A DNA stretch of 64,000 bases, taken from assembly GCA_002344135.1 (NCBI GenBank), contig DDTO01000007.1:1-64000 (forward strand), read 5' to 3'. The stretch is from Chthonomonas sp. UBA2362. GTDB taxonomy: Bacteria > Armatimonadota > Fimbriimonadia > Fimbriimonadales > Fimbriimonadaceae. The number at the start of each line of letters is the position of its first letter. Position 1 is the first letter of the stretch. Below the pieces are notes generated by a model. That model was not told the origin of the DNA and did no database searches. It saw only the letters and a list, made by a program, of their open reading frames with translations. The position numbers were made by a program, and so were the translations under genes. Shown here in pieces: positions 42,117 to 52,300 of this stretch.

Positions 42117-42884
42117 CTAGCTGCGGCCGGGTCCGCTGGTGCCTGGATTGTTCGGAGCAGGCCCACCACCAGCAGCAGGCGCCGCCACTCCGTCCGGCAC
42201 TTTCGGGAACACGCGCTCGCCGCGAATGAACGCAACCATCGTCACGTTATAGGTTCCAGTCAGCACCGGTGACGTTCCCGTAATCTGGAGACCATCGGCC
42301 ACCGCGAGGAAGTTCGGCATTTGCGACCATCCCTCGACGTTGGTGCAGATCTGCTCGAAGGTGCCCTGGACCGTAACCGTTCCGAAATCCCAGACGCAGA
42401 CCGGGAACTGGAGCGCCGGGTAGTTAAAGTAGTTGGCAACGATCGTCCGCGCGTCGTCGCTGGGGAAGTCGACGAAGGGGCCCTGGATGACGCGCACGCC
42501 ACCGACTTTGACTTGCCTATTGACGGCGCGCTGGACGTTGTTTCGAAACTTCTGCGCCTCGACGGTTAGGTCCCAGGCGTCCACGTCGAGGTTGATTCCA
42601 CCTTCTTCGAGCGACGCGGGCGGCGTCTTCGCCGCGACGATTTCCTGCCAGGTATCCGCCTCTTGCTGGACCTTTTCGCGGGCCGTTTCGACTCGCTGCA
42701 CGGCCCGACTCATCTTGCTCGCTTCGGTCTCCAGCTGCGCCTTGTACTCGTTGTAATAGCCCGCCTCCTTCCGATTGGCGAGGAAACCGGGCAATCGGTC
42801 GCCGAAGCCGAAGAGGCCGAGGCCGAGCGCGATGAGGCTGACGGAAACTCCTAGGATGATGATGGTGAGGGCACTCAGTTTCAT
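42117..42884 (-). CDS. pilO: Type IV pilus assembly protein PilO-like
   Basis: The 255-residue product has one N-terminal transmembrane helix (about 8-28), a coiled coil (about 40-85, with YNEYKAQLETEASKMSRAV) and a C-terminal ferredoxin-like domain ending in a Gly/Pro tail. This is the PilO architecture: it pairs with PilN in the inner membrane to connect PilM to PilP/PilQ. It lies 15 bases after pilN. Confidence 0.75.
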   Translation of the reverse strand: MKLSALTIIILGVSVSLIALGLGLFGFGDRLPGFLANRKEAGYYNEYKAQLETEASKMSRAVQRVETAREKVQQEADTWQEIVAAKTPPASLEEGGINLDVDAWDLTVEAQKFRNNVQRAVNRQVKVGGVRVIQGPFVDFPSDDARTIVANYFNYPALQFPVCVWDFGTVTVQGTFEQICTNVEGWSQMPNFLAVADGLQITGTSPVLTGTYNVTMVAFIRGERVFPKVPDGVAAPAAGGGPAPNNPGTSGPGRS

Positions 42885-42899
42885 AGGTCGGCTCCGTCC

Positions 42900-43781
42900 T
42901 TAGTCTTCGTCTCCGGCGCGCGGCCCAGGGGGCGGTGGCCCGGGGGCCGGCGGCGTGTTCCCAGGTGCAGGGCCGGCGGGCGCCGGCGCCCGGCTCAGAG
43001 TCGCGCGGGGGTTCGGGGTCTGCAGATTCCGGCCGACGATCAAGACGGTCACGTTGATCTCGGACCAACCCGGCATTGCTCCCTTGGCGATGTCGACGTC
43101 TTCGGTACCAAATCCGCCGATGTTCTGGAATCCGCCGGTTTGGCCGCTCGCAGAAGCGATCAGCTCGTTCAGGCGATCGAGGGCGTTCGACGACAGGCGC
43201 GGCTGGTCGGGTCGGATCGGGATGCCGATCTGGTCGGTTTGTATGAGTTCCGGCACGTACATGTTGTTGTTCGTGTAGCCGGAGCGAGAAACGCTGACCG
43301 CGCCGGGAATACGCAGGAGCGCCATCATCAGGTCGGCGTACTGCTGGAACGTCTGAATGATGCCGGTAATGTTCACCTGGGCGACCTGTCCCCCCGCCGC
43401 CGGTTGCGCTTGCAGGGACGTTACTCGGAAGAAATCGGGCACGTACTGTACGACTTCTCGGTACAGGTCTGGATAGACCTTGCTGTGGTCGAGCATCGCG
43501 TTGGCGAGCGACGTGTTTCGGGCGATCAGCGGCGCAGGCACCGTGTAGGGAGGCCTACCGTTGATAAGGTCGTCGGCTTTCTTGGCGATCGCGACTGCCA
43601 GGTCGGCGTCGGGCTTCACGGCGAAAGCCTCTTCCTTCGCCTTGGCCAGCGCCGACTTCGACGAGGTCAGGAGGAAGACGGCTGCGGCAATAGACACCAC
43701 CACCATGACGATGGAAGCGATCGTCGCGGACTTCGCTTGACCGCTCTTTGAAACGTGCGTCGGCAGGAGGTTGAGTTTCAT
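42900..43781 (-). CDS. pilN: Type IV pilus assembly protein PilN-like
   Basis: From ATG 43781 (MKLNLLPTHVSKSGQA) the protein has 293 residues. The N-terminal MKLNLLP is the PilM-binding peptide form (consensus INLLPxR). A transmembrane helix (about 22-42) and a periplasmic domain with long Ala-rich helices follow. It bridges cytoplasmic PilM and periplasmic PilO. The start 4 bases after the pilM stop supports this codon over frames further upstream. Confidence 0.82.
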   Translation of the reverse strand: MKLNLLPTHVSKSGQAKSATIASIVMVVVSIAAAVFLLTSSKSALAKAKEEAFAVKPDADLAVAIAKKADDLINGRPPYTVPAPLIARNTSLANAMLDHSKVYPDLYREVVQYVPDFFRVTSLQAQPAAGGQVAQVNITGIIQTFQQYADLMMALLRIPGAVSVSRSGYTNNNMYVPELIQTDQIGIPIRPDQPRLSSNALDRLNELIASASGQTGGFQNIGGFGTEDVDIAKGAMPGWSEINVTVLIVGRNLQTPNPRATLSRAPAPAGPAPGNTPPAPGPPPPGPRAGDED

Positions 43782-43785
43782 GGTG

Positions 43786-45111
43786 CTAGTCGAACGCGAT
43801 GTGAAGGGCATTGCCGATCGCAACCGCCAGGTCTTGGCGGTTTTGGTCGACGATCTCTTGATCCAGCTTCTTTGCGCTGACCTGGATGTTTCGCAGAGGA
43901 TCGTAAACTTCGGTCGGAATCCCCAGAGTCTTCGAAAGGAATGCGTCGAGACCGCGAAGCTTGGCGCCACCACCCATCAGTTCGATGCGGTCGACGTCCC
44001 CGCCCTTGCTTCGGAAGTAGTCGATGGAGCGACGGACCTCGGCGACGAACTCCTCGATGACGGAAGCCATGGCGTTATAGATTCGCACGGTTTCCGGATC
44101 GTCCGCTTCCGCAGGTACTCCGACCGGCACTGGGGTCGTCGGCAATTCTTCCGGAGCAGGCTGCGCAGGCGGCTCATCATAGGCTCCGGCGACTGGCTGA
44201 TCTTCTCGCGGCTCGCCGGCGGAATAAGGGGTGGGCTGGTCGCCCGGCATTCCCATCGGGGTAAGGGACGGATTCATCATGGCCGGGTCGTCCGCGAAGG
44301 GATTGTACGATTGAAATTGCTGGGTGGACCCGCCTCCAAAGCCTCCGAAGATCGATCCGGCCGCCGATTCGGGAATCCCCGCCTTGGTTCGCTTGAGCTG
44401 CTCGGCCTCTTCGATCGAAAGACCGAGGCCATCGGCGATCGCCCGGGTGATCATCTCGCCTCCCAGCGGGACGGTACGGGGCAGGAGCAGCCGACCATCC
44501 TTGTAGATGTTGATCGAGGTCGTCTTGTGGCCGATGTCGACCACACACGCGGTGAGCCCGGCCAAGTCTTGAGCGTAGCTGGTGCGCAGAGATCGCGCGA
44601 TGCTCAGGGGTTCGACGTCGATGGCCGCAGTCTGCTTGCCGGCTTTCTTCACGAGGGCGACGATGGTATCGATCGCCGACCGCGGCGCGATCGCCATGAC
44701 CACATCGAGGTTCTGCGCGGCGGGATCGTCGGACTCGAATGCCTTAAAGTCGCTTTCGACCGTGCTCTCGGCGAAGGGAATGTTGCGGGTGATCTCCCAG
44801 CCCATGTGCTCTTTGAGCTCAGCGGGGTTCATCTTGGGAACTTCGAGGGTGCGGACGAGGACCGAAGCTTGGCCTGCGATGGAAACGACGATTTGGTTGA
44901 CGGTGGCTCCAGAGCCTGCGGCGAGGTCCTTGAGCACAGCGCCGACGGCGTCGCTGTTGTAGACGCCGGTATGATCAACCGCGCCTTCGGGCGTGTCGGC
45001 AATCCCCAAAGCCGTAATCGTAGGCTCCCTTCCCTGGAGCCTGACCTCGGCGATCTTTATCTTTTGGCTGCCGATATCGACGCCGAGCACACTGTTCAAC
45101 TTTTTAGCCAT
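43786..45111 (-). CDS. pilM: Type IV pilus assembly ATPase-like protein PilM
   Basis: A 441-residue actin-like protein: GVDIGSQKIKIAEVRL (phosphate 1), CVVDIGHKTTSINIYKDGR (phosphate 2) and IELMGGGAKLRGLDAFLS (adenosine). It binds the N-terminal peptide of PilN on the cytoplasmic side. An insertion of about 90 residues (roughly 250-345) that is Pro/Gly/Asp-rich and probably disordered interrupts the fold before the last subdomain, making the protein about 90 residues longer than usual (about 350). It is first in the operon. Confidence 0.9.
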   Translation of the reverse strand: MAKKLNSVLGVDIGSQKIKIAEVRLQGREPTITALGIADTPEGAVDHTGVYNSDAVGAVLKDLAAGSGATVNQIVVSIAGQASVLVRTLEVPKMNPAELKEHMGWEITRNIPFAESTVESDFKAFESDDPAAQNLDVVMAIAPRSAIDTIVALVKKAGKQTAAIDVEPLSIARSLRTSYAQDLAGLTACVVDIGHKTTSINIYKDGRLLLPRTVPLGGEMITRAIADGLGLSIEEAEQLKRTKAGIPESAAGSIFGGFGGGSTQQFQSYNPFADDPAMMNPSLTPMGMPGDQPTPYSAGEPREDQPVAGAYDEPPAQPAPEELPTTPVPVGVPAEADDPETVRIYNAMASVIEEFVAEVRRSIDYFRSKGGDVDRIELMGGGAKLRGLDAFLSKTLGIPTEVYDPLRNIQVSAKKLDQEIVDQNRQDLAVAIGNALHIAFD

Positions 45112-45148
45112 CGTTCGCTATCCCTGCGACTGACCACGGGCTCGCCCT

Positions 45149-45177
45149 ATGTTATCACCCCCCTCGTCCAGGTGTCA
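45149..45177 (-). promoter_or_regulatory. Promoter of the pilM-pilQ operon
   Basis: On the minus strand TTGACA (45177-45172), a 17-base spacer and TAACAT (45154-45149) with an extended -10 TG form a near-consensus housekeeping promoter. The start site near 45142 gives a leader of about 30 bases to pilM. Confidence 0.75.
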
Positions 45178-45292
45178 ACCAGCGAGCGCGGTTCGTCGCA
45201 CCGACCCATCGAAGAAGACGCTCCAAGGAACCGGAACTGTTCACGCTTCGGCGGGATTAGCATAGCACAGGACCCCATAGGGTCGAAGCGGT

Positions 45293-45298
45293 CATAAT
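45293..45298 (+). promoter_or_regulatory. -10 element (CATAAT) of the SpoIIAA-like gene
   Basis: CATAAT ends 7 bases before the in-frame ATG at 45306. The ATG at 45297 overlaps the hexamer, so 45306 is the better start if the transcript is leaderless. Confidence 0.4.
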
Positions 45299-45305
45299 GC
45301 CGCCC

Positions 45306-45698
45306 ATGGTCGCTCTCCTCGGCGTCGACCGACGCTATATCGCCTTTCGGGCTTCGGGCAAGCTCCACGCTCAAGACGTCTCGCAGATGGCTCGGACGAT
45401 CGAGGAGAACACCGCACACGCTCCCACTGTGCGAGTCCTGCTGCAATTAGTCGACTTCGAAGGATGGACCCTGGGCGGCGCGGCAGAGGCGGCGGTAGCG
45501 AACGTACGCGATGGAAAACGAGTGGAAAAGCTCGTGATCGTTGGGGAAAGAAAGTCCGATGCGGGCATTGCCTGGGCGATCGAAGTCTTCGGAAGCACGA
45601 TCGTCGAGTTTTTCCCCGAAGATCAGGCCAACGAAGCCTGGTCCTGGCTCCACGCCGACGACACCGGCGAATATCTCTCGTTCGCCAGCTTCATTTAG
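45306..45698 (+). CDS. SpoIIAA-like (STAS/SEC14-type) protein
   Basis: From ATG 45306 the protein has 130 residues (133 from 45297). It is alpha/beta without membrane spans; LLQLVDFEGWTLGGAAEAA, VEKLVIVGERKSDAG and VEFFPEDQANEAWSWL match the SpoIIAA-like family of bacterial STAS-related proteins, some of which bind lipids. Function unknown. It stands alone and divergent from the pilus operon, so it is not obviously part of that system. Confidence 0.7.
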   Translation: MVALLGVDRRYIAFRASGKLHAQDVSQMARTIEENTAHAPTVRVLLQLVDFEGWTLGGAAEAAVANVRDGKRVEKLVIVGERKSDAGIAWAIEVFGSTIVEFFPEDQANEAWSWLHADDTGEYLSFASFI

Positions 45699-45731
45699 TT
45701 TCTTTGCGGACTTGCTCTCGGGCTCCCGAAG

Positions 45732-47021
45732 TCATATCGGCATCAGCGAGGCGAGATCGCTCTCGAACGCCGGATAGCTCGTCTGTATCGACTCGGCCCC
45801 CTCGATTTCGGTCGTTCCGTCGGCAATGAGCCCAGCCACCGCAAACGCCATCGCGATGCGATGGTCGCCGTCGGCAGCGACCCTGGCCGCGCGCAGTCGC
45901 GTCGGCCCGGCCACCGCGAGGCCGTCTGCGAAGGTCTCTACCTCGGCCCCCATCGCTCGAAGGCCCAAGGCGACCTTCTCGATCCGATCGCTTTCCTTGA
46001 CGCGGAGTTCGGCGGCATCGCGAATCTCGGTCGTCCCGTAACACTGAGTCGCGAGCACGGCGAGCACCGGAATCTCGTCGATAAGGCGGGGAACGAGTTC
46101 GCCCTCGATGACGAACTGCCTGGGCTGCGGAGTATGCCAGGTCCTTATGTCGCCCACCGCTTCGCCGCCAGTTTCGCGAAGGTTTGCCACTTCGTAACGC
46201 ACCTTCGCTTGGTCAAGCACGTCGAGGATTCCCGATCGGGTCGGATTCAGGCCAACATCGCTGAGGACCACCTCTGATCCTGACACCAGAGCTCCCGCGA
46301 CCATCAGAAAGGCGGCCGAGGAAACGTCGGCAGGTACCGCAATGTCCAGCGGTGCCAGGATCGCTCCGCCGCTGACCCAGACGCGATGGCCCGCAAATCC
46401 CACGCTCTCCTCGACCTCGACGCCGACGCTCCGGAGCATCGTCTCCGTGTGATTGCGACTACACCAAGGCTCGGTCACGGACGTCGCGCCCGAGGCCCGA
46501 AGGCCGGCAAGCAGGAGGCAGCTCTTCACTTGGGCGCTGGCGACCGCGCTGAAATGATCGATGCCGCTAAGGCTTGCGCCTCGGATGCGAAGGGGCGGAC
46601 GGTCGCCCTCGACCCCGGCCCCCATCCGGCGCAGGGGCTCGGCGATGCGCTGCATGGGGCGACGGGTCAGGGAGGCGTCGCCGACCAGGGTCGCCTCGAT
46701 CGGACGCGAGGCGATGAGTCCGGCGAGCAGCCGCATCGTCGTGCCGCTGTTGCCACAATCCAGGTCGCCGGCCGGGCTCCGCCATTCGGGTGTGGGGTGG
46801 ATGAGCACTTCGCTGGAGCTGAGCCACTCGGCTCGCGCCCCCATCGCCTCGACGCAGGCAAGCGTATGCTCGCAATCCTCTCCCCGAAGCGGATCGACCA
46901 CTCGCGATCGCCCGCGAACCACGGCGGCAAGCAGGTAAGCCCGGTGGGTGATGGACTTATCGGACGGGGGACGCACCGTCCCGCGCAGTGGTCCGGAAGG
47001 TTGGATTCGGAGTACGCTCAC
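45732..47021 (-). CDS. aroA: 3-phosphoshikimate 1-carboxyvinyltransferase (EPSP synthase)
   Basis: The 429-residue enzyme shows the N-terminal PPSDKSITHRAYLLAA (shikimate-3-phosphate Lys and Ser), LDCGNSGTTMRLLAG (PEP-binding), and the C-terminal ELRVKESDRIEKVALGL and DHRIAMAFAVAGL. It joins PEP to shikimate 3-phosphate in the chorismate pathway. The ATGA overlap with tyrA couples aromatic amino acid synthesis genes. The Gly-Thr/Pro region of glyphosate resistance has the usual NSGTTMR form. Confidence 0.95.
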   Translation of the reverse strand: MSVLRIQPSGPLRGTVRPPSDKSITHRAYLLAAVVRGRSRVVDPLRGEDCEHTLACVEAMGARAEWLSSSEVLIHPTPEWRSPAGDLDCGNSGTTMRLLAGLIASRPIEATLVGDASLTRRPMQRIAEPLRRMGAGVEGDRPPLRIRGASLSGIDHFSAVASAQVKSCLLLAGLRASGATSVTEPWCSRNHTETMLRSVGVEVEESVGFAGHRVWVSGGAILAPLDIAVPADVSSAAFLMVAGALVSGSEVVLSDVGLNPTRSGILDVLDQAKVRYEVANLRETGGEAVGDIRTWHTPQPRQFVIEGELVPRLIDEIPVLAVLATQCYGTTEIRDAAELRVKESDRIEKVALGLRAMGAEVETFADGLAVAGPTRLRAARVAADGDHRIAMAFAVAGLIADGTTEIEGAESIQTSYPAFESDLASLMPI

Positions 47022-47830
47022 TGCGCATTCCCCGAGGTGAAGGTGGCCAAGAGAGCCGCTCGATTCCGTTGCTCGAGCGCCCTGCGAACAGCCTCAAGCC
47101 GATTGACCATTTGGTCGATTCGCCCCTCGATCTCGTCGGCGTTGAGGGTGAAGATGTCGGCCCACAGTTCGGGGTTGCCGCCGGCGACTCGCGTCGCATC
47201 CCGCCAAGAACCACCGGCGATGTCCGGTCGTTCCAGATCGGGCTCCATACCGACCAGTATGGCTGCAAGCAGGTTCGGGAGGTGGCTCAGGAGCGCGACG
47301 CGCCGATCGTGAGCGTCAGCGCTCATGGGGACTGGCTCTGCGCCGAGAGCTCGGACCATACGCTCGACTAGTGCCGTCGCCGATGGCGAAGCTTCGCTCG
47401 TGGGAGTGAGAACCCAGGGGCGGCCCCGAAACAATTCGGGATCGGACGCCCCAAACCCTCGGCCCTCGTTTCCCGCCATCGGATGGCCCCCGACGAAGCG
47501 GGACCGAAGTTGTTCGGGTACTGCTTCGACGACCGCGACCTTGACGCCCGCACAGTCCGTGACGATGCTCCCTCCAGGCCATGGGTACGAAAGCAAGTCG
47601 AGCGTCACGCCGGGAGGAGTGGCTAAGACTACCAAGCTCGGCATCGCCATGGCGTCGGCCAGGCTCGCATGCGCATGCCGCACCGCTAGGGCAGCGAGTG
47701 CGGCCGCTCGGGTTGCGGCGTCCGGGTCCACGCCGTGTACCGACCACCCCGCTGCCGTGAGAGCCCGTGCGATCGACCCGCCGATAAGGCCGAGCCCGAC
47801 GACGAGCGTCAGACCTTCTTGTGTTTCCAC
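47018..47830 (-). CDS. tyrA: Prephenate dehydrogenase
   Basis: From GTG 47830 the protein has 270 residues (MVETQEGLTL form begins VETQEGLTLVVGLGLIGGS). The GLGLIGGS motif binds NAD, VTDCAGVKV and VGGHPMAGNEGRGF hold the catalytic His. It oxidises prephenate to 4-hydroxyphenylpyruvate in tyrosine synthesis. The start overlaps the end of the MATE gene by 22 bases, and its own end overlaps aroA. An ACT domain is absent, so feedback inhibition by tyrosine through ACT is unlikely. Confidence 0.88.
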   Translation of the reverse strand: METQEGLTLVVGLGLIGGSIARALTAAGWSVHGVDPDAATRAAALAALAVRHAHASLADAMAMPSLVVLATPPGVTLDLLSYPWPGGSIVTDCAGVKVAVVEAVPEQLRSRFVGGHPMAGNEGRGFGASDPELFRGRPWVLTPTSEASPSATALVERMVRALGAEPVPMSADAHDRRVALLSHLPNLLAAILVGMEPDLERPDIAGGSWRDATRVAGGNPELWADIFTLNADEIEGRIDQMVNRLEAVRRALEQRNRAALLATFTSGNAQ

Positions 47831-49212
47831 TGTCCCTGCTTGAAGAGGACGATCGCCATGACTCCCTGGATTGCCTGAGTGACGCTCATTGCGATCCACG
47901 CTCCCTTCGAGCCGTATCCAAGTGGAAAAGCGAGCACCCAAGCCAGCGGTACTCGCAGGCCCCACATGCAGATGATCGTGATCCACATCGGTCGGATCGT
48001 ATCGCCGGCTCCCTGCATAGCCCCGATCATCGTCATCGCGTAGGCGAAGAGAACTTCGGTGACGCACAGGATCTGGATCAGGAGGGCCGCCTCGCGCGCA
48101 ATCTCGACCTTATTGCCGACCAGGAGGCTCGCGATCGAGGGAGCCGCGAGGAAGATGGGTATGGACAACAGCAGCGTCACCAGAGCGGCGTAGTGACCTG
48201 CCGTCCATCCGAGCCGCTCGGCGCGGTCCGGTCGCCTCATACCAAGACTCTGACCGACGAGGGTGGCAGCCGCGATCGACAGACCGAAGGCGGGCATGAA
48301 CATCATCGACTCGATAGCAAAGCCGGTGCTCATCGCCGCGATCGCGGTCGAACCATTTGCGCCGGGCAAACTGGCCAGAACAATGGTGAAGGCCGCCAGG
48401 GAGCCGACTCGGAGGATCGCCATCAGAGCGGCGGGAATCGCGATTCGGAGGATGCGCTTAGCCCAGGCGAGGCTCGGCAGCGCCAAGCGCCACTGGGCCC
48501 CGAGCGGAGTGTAAGAGGCGTAGAACAAGTAGCCGATGGCACTGACCCAGGCACTGAGGCTCAGCGCGGCGCCGGCGCCGGTCAGTCCCCATCCTAGCCC
48601 GGGAACCCGCGCACCTGCGAGGTCGTGGCCAGGGAATATGAAGAGGTAGTTGAGCCCGATGTGGAGTGCAATCTGGATGCCGGATATGACCATCGGACTC
48701 TTCGTGTCGCCGATGCCCCTGAGCGATCCCGCTAAGACTTGAATGAGGTAGATGGCTGGAAGGCCAACGGCATAGGCCTTGAGAAACGACTCCATCGACT
48801 GGCGAGCGGCGTGGTCGGTGCTCGGCAAGAGGGCGGCGGCAAAGACGGCGGCGAGACCGGCGCAAACCGCCATCGCCAGAACCGCTCCGAAAAGGGAGAC
48901 GCCGAGGGCTTGCCTGGCCCCCTCTCGCAACTCGCCGTTGTTTCCCGCTCCGTAGGCGCGGCTCACGATCGCGGTCGTCGCCGTGCCTAGCGCCATCGCG
49001 AGCGAGAACATGAGGAAGAGCACGTTTGTGGCGCCGCCGTGGGCGGTCAGGGCCGCAGGGTCGAGGTGCCCGATGAAGCCACGATCGAGGAGCGTGTTGA
49101 CGACCTGGAGGGAATTGAGGGCCACTGCCGGCCACGCCAACGCCCAAACGATTCGGCCTGCGCGCTCGTTGGGCGCGACGACGAGGGGCTTGGGTTCGGC
49201 AAGGGAGGCCAT
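47809..49212 (-). CDS. MATE-family multidrug exporter
   Basis: The 467-residue protein has about twelve transmembrane segments in two similar halves, with MATE features such as an N-terminal LAWPAVALNSLQ, GLGWGLTGAGAALSLS and a second-half LGMRRPDRAERLGW loop followed by further helices. It exports cationic compounds in exchange for sodium or protons. It is co-directional with tyrA and aroA, overlapping tyrA by 22 bases; the link may be chance. Confidence 0.88.
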   Translation of the reverse strand: MASLAEPKPLVVAPNERAGRIVWALAWPAVALNSLQVVNTLLDRGFIGHLDPAALTAHGGATNVLFLMFSLAMALGTATTAIVSRAYGAGNNGELREGARQALGVSLFGAVLAMAVCAGLAAVFAAALLPSTDHAARQSMESFLKAYAVGLPAIYLIQVLAGSLRGIGDTKSPMVISGIQIALHIGLNYLFIFPGHDLAGARVPGLGWGLTGAGAALSLSAWVSAIGYLFYASYTPLGAQWRLALPSLAWAKRILRIAIPAALMAILRVGSLAAFTIVLASLPGANGSTAIAAMSTGFAIESMMFMPAFGLSIAAATLVGQSLGMRRPDRAERLGWTAGHYAALVTLLLSIPIFLAAPSIASLLVGNKVEIAREAALLIQILCVTEVLFAYAMTMIGAMQGAGDTIRPMWITIICMWGLRVPLAWVLAFPLGYGSKGAWIAMSVTQAIQGVMAIVLFKQGQWKHKKV

Positions 49213-49335
49213 GGGACGTAATGGGCGGCCTCGGGCCGGCTACGGACTACTACGAGCCTTCAGCGGTGCGGGTGCCCTGTTCAGAGTACTCGGTCTCTGC
49301 GCCGGTCGAACCCTGACTTTGGTCAGGGCTCAGGC

Positions 49336-49372
49336 AAAAAGAGAACCCCAACCCCTTGCGGGGTCGGGGCTC
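49336..49372 (-). terminator. Intrinsic terminator of the 1057-residue lipoprotein gene
   Basis: On the minus strand, 12 bases after the stop, GCCCCGACCCC and GGGGTTGGGG pair (one wobble) around GCAA, followed by CTCTTTTTG. Good stem and T-tract. Confidence 0.75.
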
Positions 49373-49383
49373 CTAGTAAGGTC

Positions 49384-52300
49384 TTAGCGCGGAAGCGGCG
49401 CGAAGACGTCGAACGGCGCGGGCCACACCGGCTGGCTCGGGATGTTCGTCGATGCGAGGTCCGGATCCAGCGTAACGATGCTGGTTCCGATGCCACCCGA
49501 GGACGGCGAGGTCACGTTCTTGACCATCAGCTGCGTGTTGTTGTACAGGTAGCACATCACACGTCGAGGATTGGTGACCTTGAACTGACCCGCTGCGGCA
49601 CCATCGACGGCGGCGGCGAACGGGTTGTTGGCGTTCTGCTGCTGCGTGATGAAGGCGCCGAGGGCGGCCTGAGTTCGCTCGTCTCGGAGCAGTTCGACTT
49701 GGGTGGTCCAGCCACCGTCGAAGCTGCGAGCGAAGGCGATGTAGTAGCGATCGTCGTCGACCAGCGGGCCACCGCCGAACGGGGCCACACCCTTGCTCGG
49801 CAGGAAGCCGATTCGGCTAGCCGCAGAGGCAGTGACGTCGATCTGCTCGCCGCTCGGAGCGAACGGTGCGAGATTGATCGTGACGATCTTGCCAACGCCA
49901 ACCGGCTGGGCGTCGATGGTGATGTCTCCGACTCCGCCCTGGTTGATGATCTTGCGAACCACCGCCATGTCGAAGTTGTCGGGACTGATCGTCGGCCAGA
50001 ACAGGTTGCCAGCGATGCCGGACGTGAGGTTCACGCCAGGACCCGAGGCAGCGAAGATGTCGCTGCGCACGAAGATGTCGCGCTCGGTGTTGGCCAAGTA
50101 CGCACCCGTGTCTCGATTGAACTCGATCGACGAGAAGTACAGGCGACCGTTATCGGCGGCGCCATCGACCTGCGGGCCGAACATCGGGCAGATCTGGTCA
50201 GCGGAGTCGTACGGCACGTTCTGCGGCAGAATCGATCCGAAGACCGGAGCGCCCATGGCGTCGTAGGAGATCTCCATGACGACGATGTCCTTATAGAGGG
50301 TCACGTCGCCGCTCACCGTGTCGTACGGAGCGACCACGAACGCAATCTTGTCACCGCGGCTGTTAACCGTCGGGCTGTAAGCGTCATAGCCGTTGCACTG
50401 ACCGGTGGGCAGGACCACGCCGGGCTCAGCCAACAGTCGGCCGAGGTAAGCGTCGTCACGATAGGGGACTTCCCAGATCTTGTCGCCGCGCGGGCTATTG
50501 ACCCGTGCGCCGGGAACGTACAGGTAGGACTTGATCGCGCCGAGACCGAAGGCCTCGTCGTCCCAGTCAGAGAAGGCGATGACCGCAGGCGGCATCACTC
50601 GGGTCTCGAACACGGCCTCGGGGCCGCGACCGGCCTGAGCCGTCGCCACCACGTCTCCGACACCGAGATTGGCCGCGGTTGCACGACCATTGGTCGCGTC
50701 GAAGTCGACGTTGCCGTTGAAGTTCGTCTCGACGCTCGAGAAGAAGGTCACGGTACCCGCCGCGTCGGTAACGCGGGTGTTGATCGTCACCTGCTCGCCG
50801 AAGCTGAGGAAGACGGGACCCGCTCGTCGGCCTACTGGAGTTGGGAAGATATCGCTGTAGCGTTCGACGCTGCCGTCGGCGCGGGTCAGCCACATCTCAA
50901 CGTTGGACGCGTTGCCCACCGTCGGGAAGTCGAACTGGCTCTGGCTTGCCACGCCGTTCGCGTCGGTCTGGCCGGCCGCGGAGGCGTCCATCAAGGCATT
51001 ACCCATGCAGTCCCATTCGGGGTACAGGGTGACCATAATGGTGAAGTCCGTGTTCGGCTCAAGTCGCTCGGGCCAGTAGATGTTGGATCGGCCGCTTGCC
51101 GGTCGGTTGAAGCAGATCGGATCGAAACCAGGGATCGGATTACCCAGTGTGTCGAAGATCTCTGCCTGCGCCGACTTGGCATAGCCGGGGGCGCCATCTC
51201 GGGTCGGAGCATCCCAGTCCACGCCCACGCCGGGGTTGCCGAAGGCGACCTCGATCGGAAGCGTTACTGCGCCGGGAGGCGTGTCGCCCGTGTTCGCGGT
51301 GAACGACGAACCGGTGCCGCGGGTGATTCCCCGAAGCTGGTTGCCGGTCAGAGAGACGTTCGAGCCGGTGGCCGACATCGCAATCTGATTACCCATCAGA
51401 TAGACGGTGCCTTGGGCGTCGGTCGCCTTGGCGCTCATCGTGACGGTCTCACCCTCGTTGACGACGACCTTGTTGGTCGCCTCGGTGGGGGCATTCGCGC
51501 CATGCTGAACATAGACCTTGAGCATTGTCGCCTTGAAGCCACTCGTGCTCATGTCGATGTTCGTCACGCCGCCGTTCTTCTCGACGGTCACCGGGAACTC
51601 GGCCGAAGCCAGAACCGGGCCAGAGAAGTCGGAGCTACCGAAAGCCTCGACGCTCAGATTGTAGTTGCCGTAGGCAAGGGTGTTCCATACGACCGACTGG
51701 CTGTGAGCGCCGCTCTGGTTGCGAACCACGTCTCGGGTCGAACCCGGGACGATGATGCCGCCATTCACGAGCGACAGGCGAGCAGAGCCCGCATAGCCGG
51801 GAAGCGCACGACCGTCGGCGTTCCACTTCAGTGCGACGTTGAGATCGCCGCCCTTGTCGAACTTGATCGTGCCCGAGCCGGTCACGCCGCCGATACTCAC
51901 GTCAAGCCGCGAATCGGGCAGATCGTTAGCGATCACGTTCGGGGCCGTGTAAGTGTTGGTCTGCGGGTCGAAAGTACCGACGTTCGGGTTGATCGACACC
52001 GAGAAACTGGAATCCTGGGCGTCTGTCAGGATGACGGCTCCGCTGGAGTTCCGCGCCTCGAAGGCGTAGACCTGACTCTCACTTGCGGCAAGCTCGACGT
52101 CCGACGGGGAAACCGTCACGCTGGCGACCTCAGAGGCCATCGTCGTGATGGGCACATCGGTCGATTGGCCCTTGCCGGGCGCAACGCGGTCGAACTGGGC
52201 GAACGAAACCTTGGAACCGGTTCCGTTCGTGCCTTGAAGGCCTTCGACGGTGAATCGGTAGGTCTTACCAGCCGCCAAGCCTTCGATCTTGAGCGGGCTA

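Noticed and set aside
40246..42120. 624-residue plus-strand frame with Ala/Thr/Glu-rich repeats
   Set aside because: It is antisense to the Gly-rich repeat regions and genes of the pilus operon; its composition is a by-product of the GGCGG codons.
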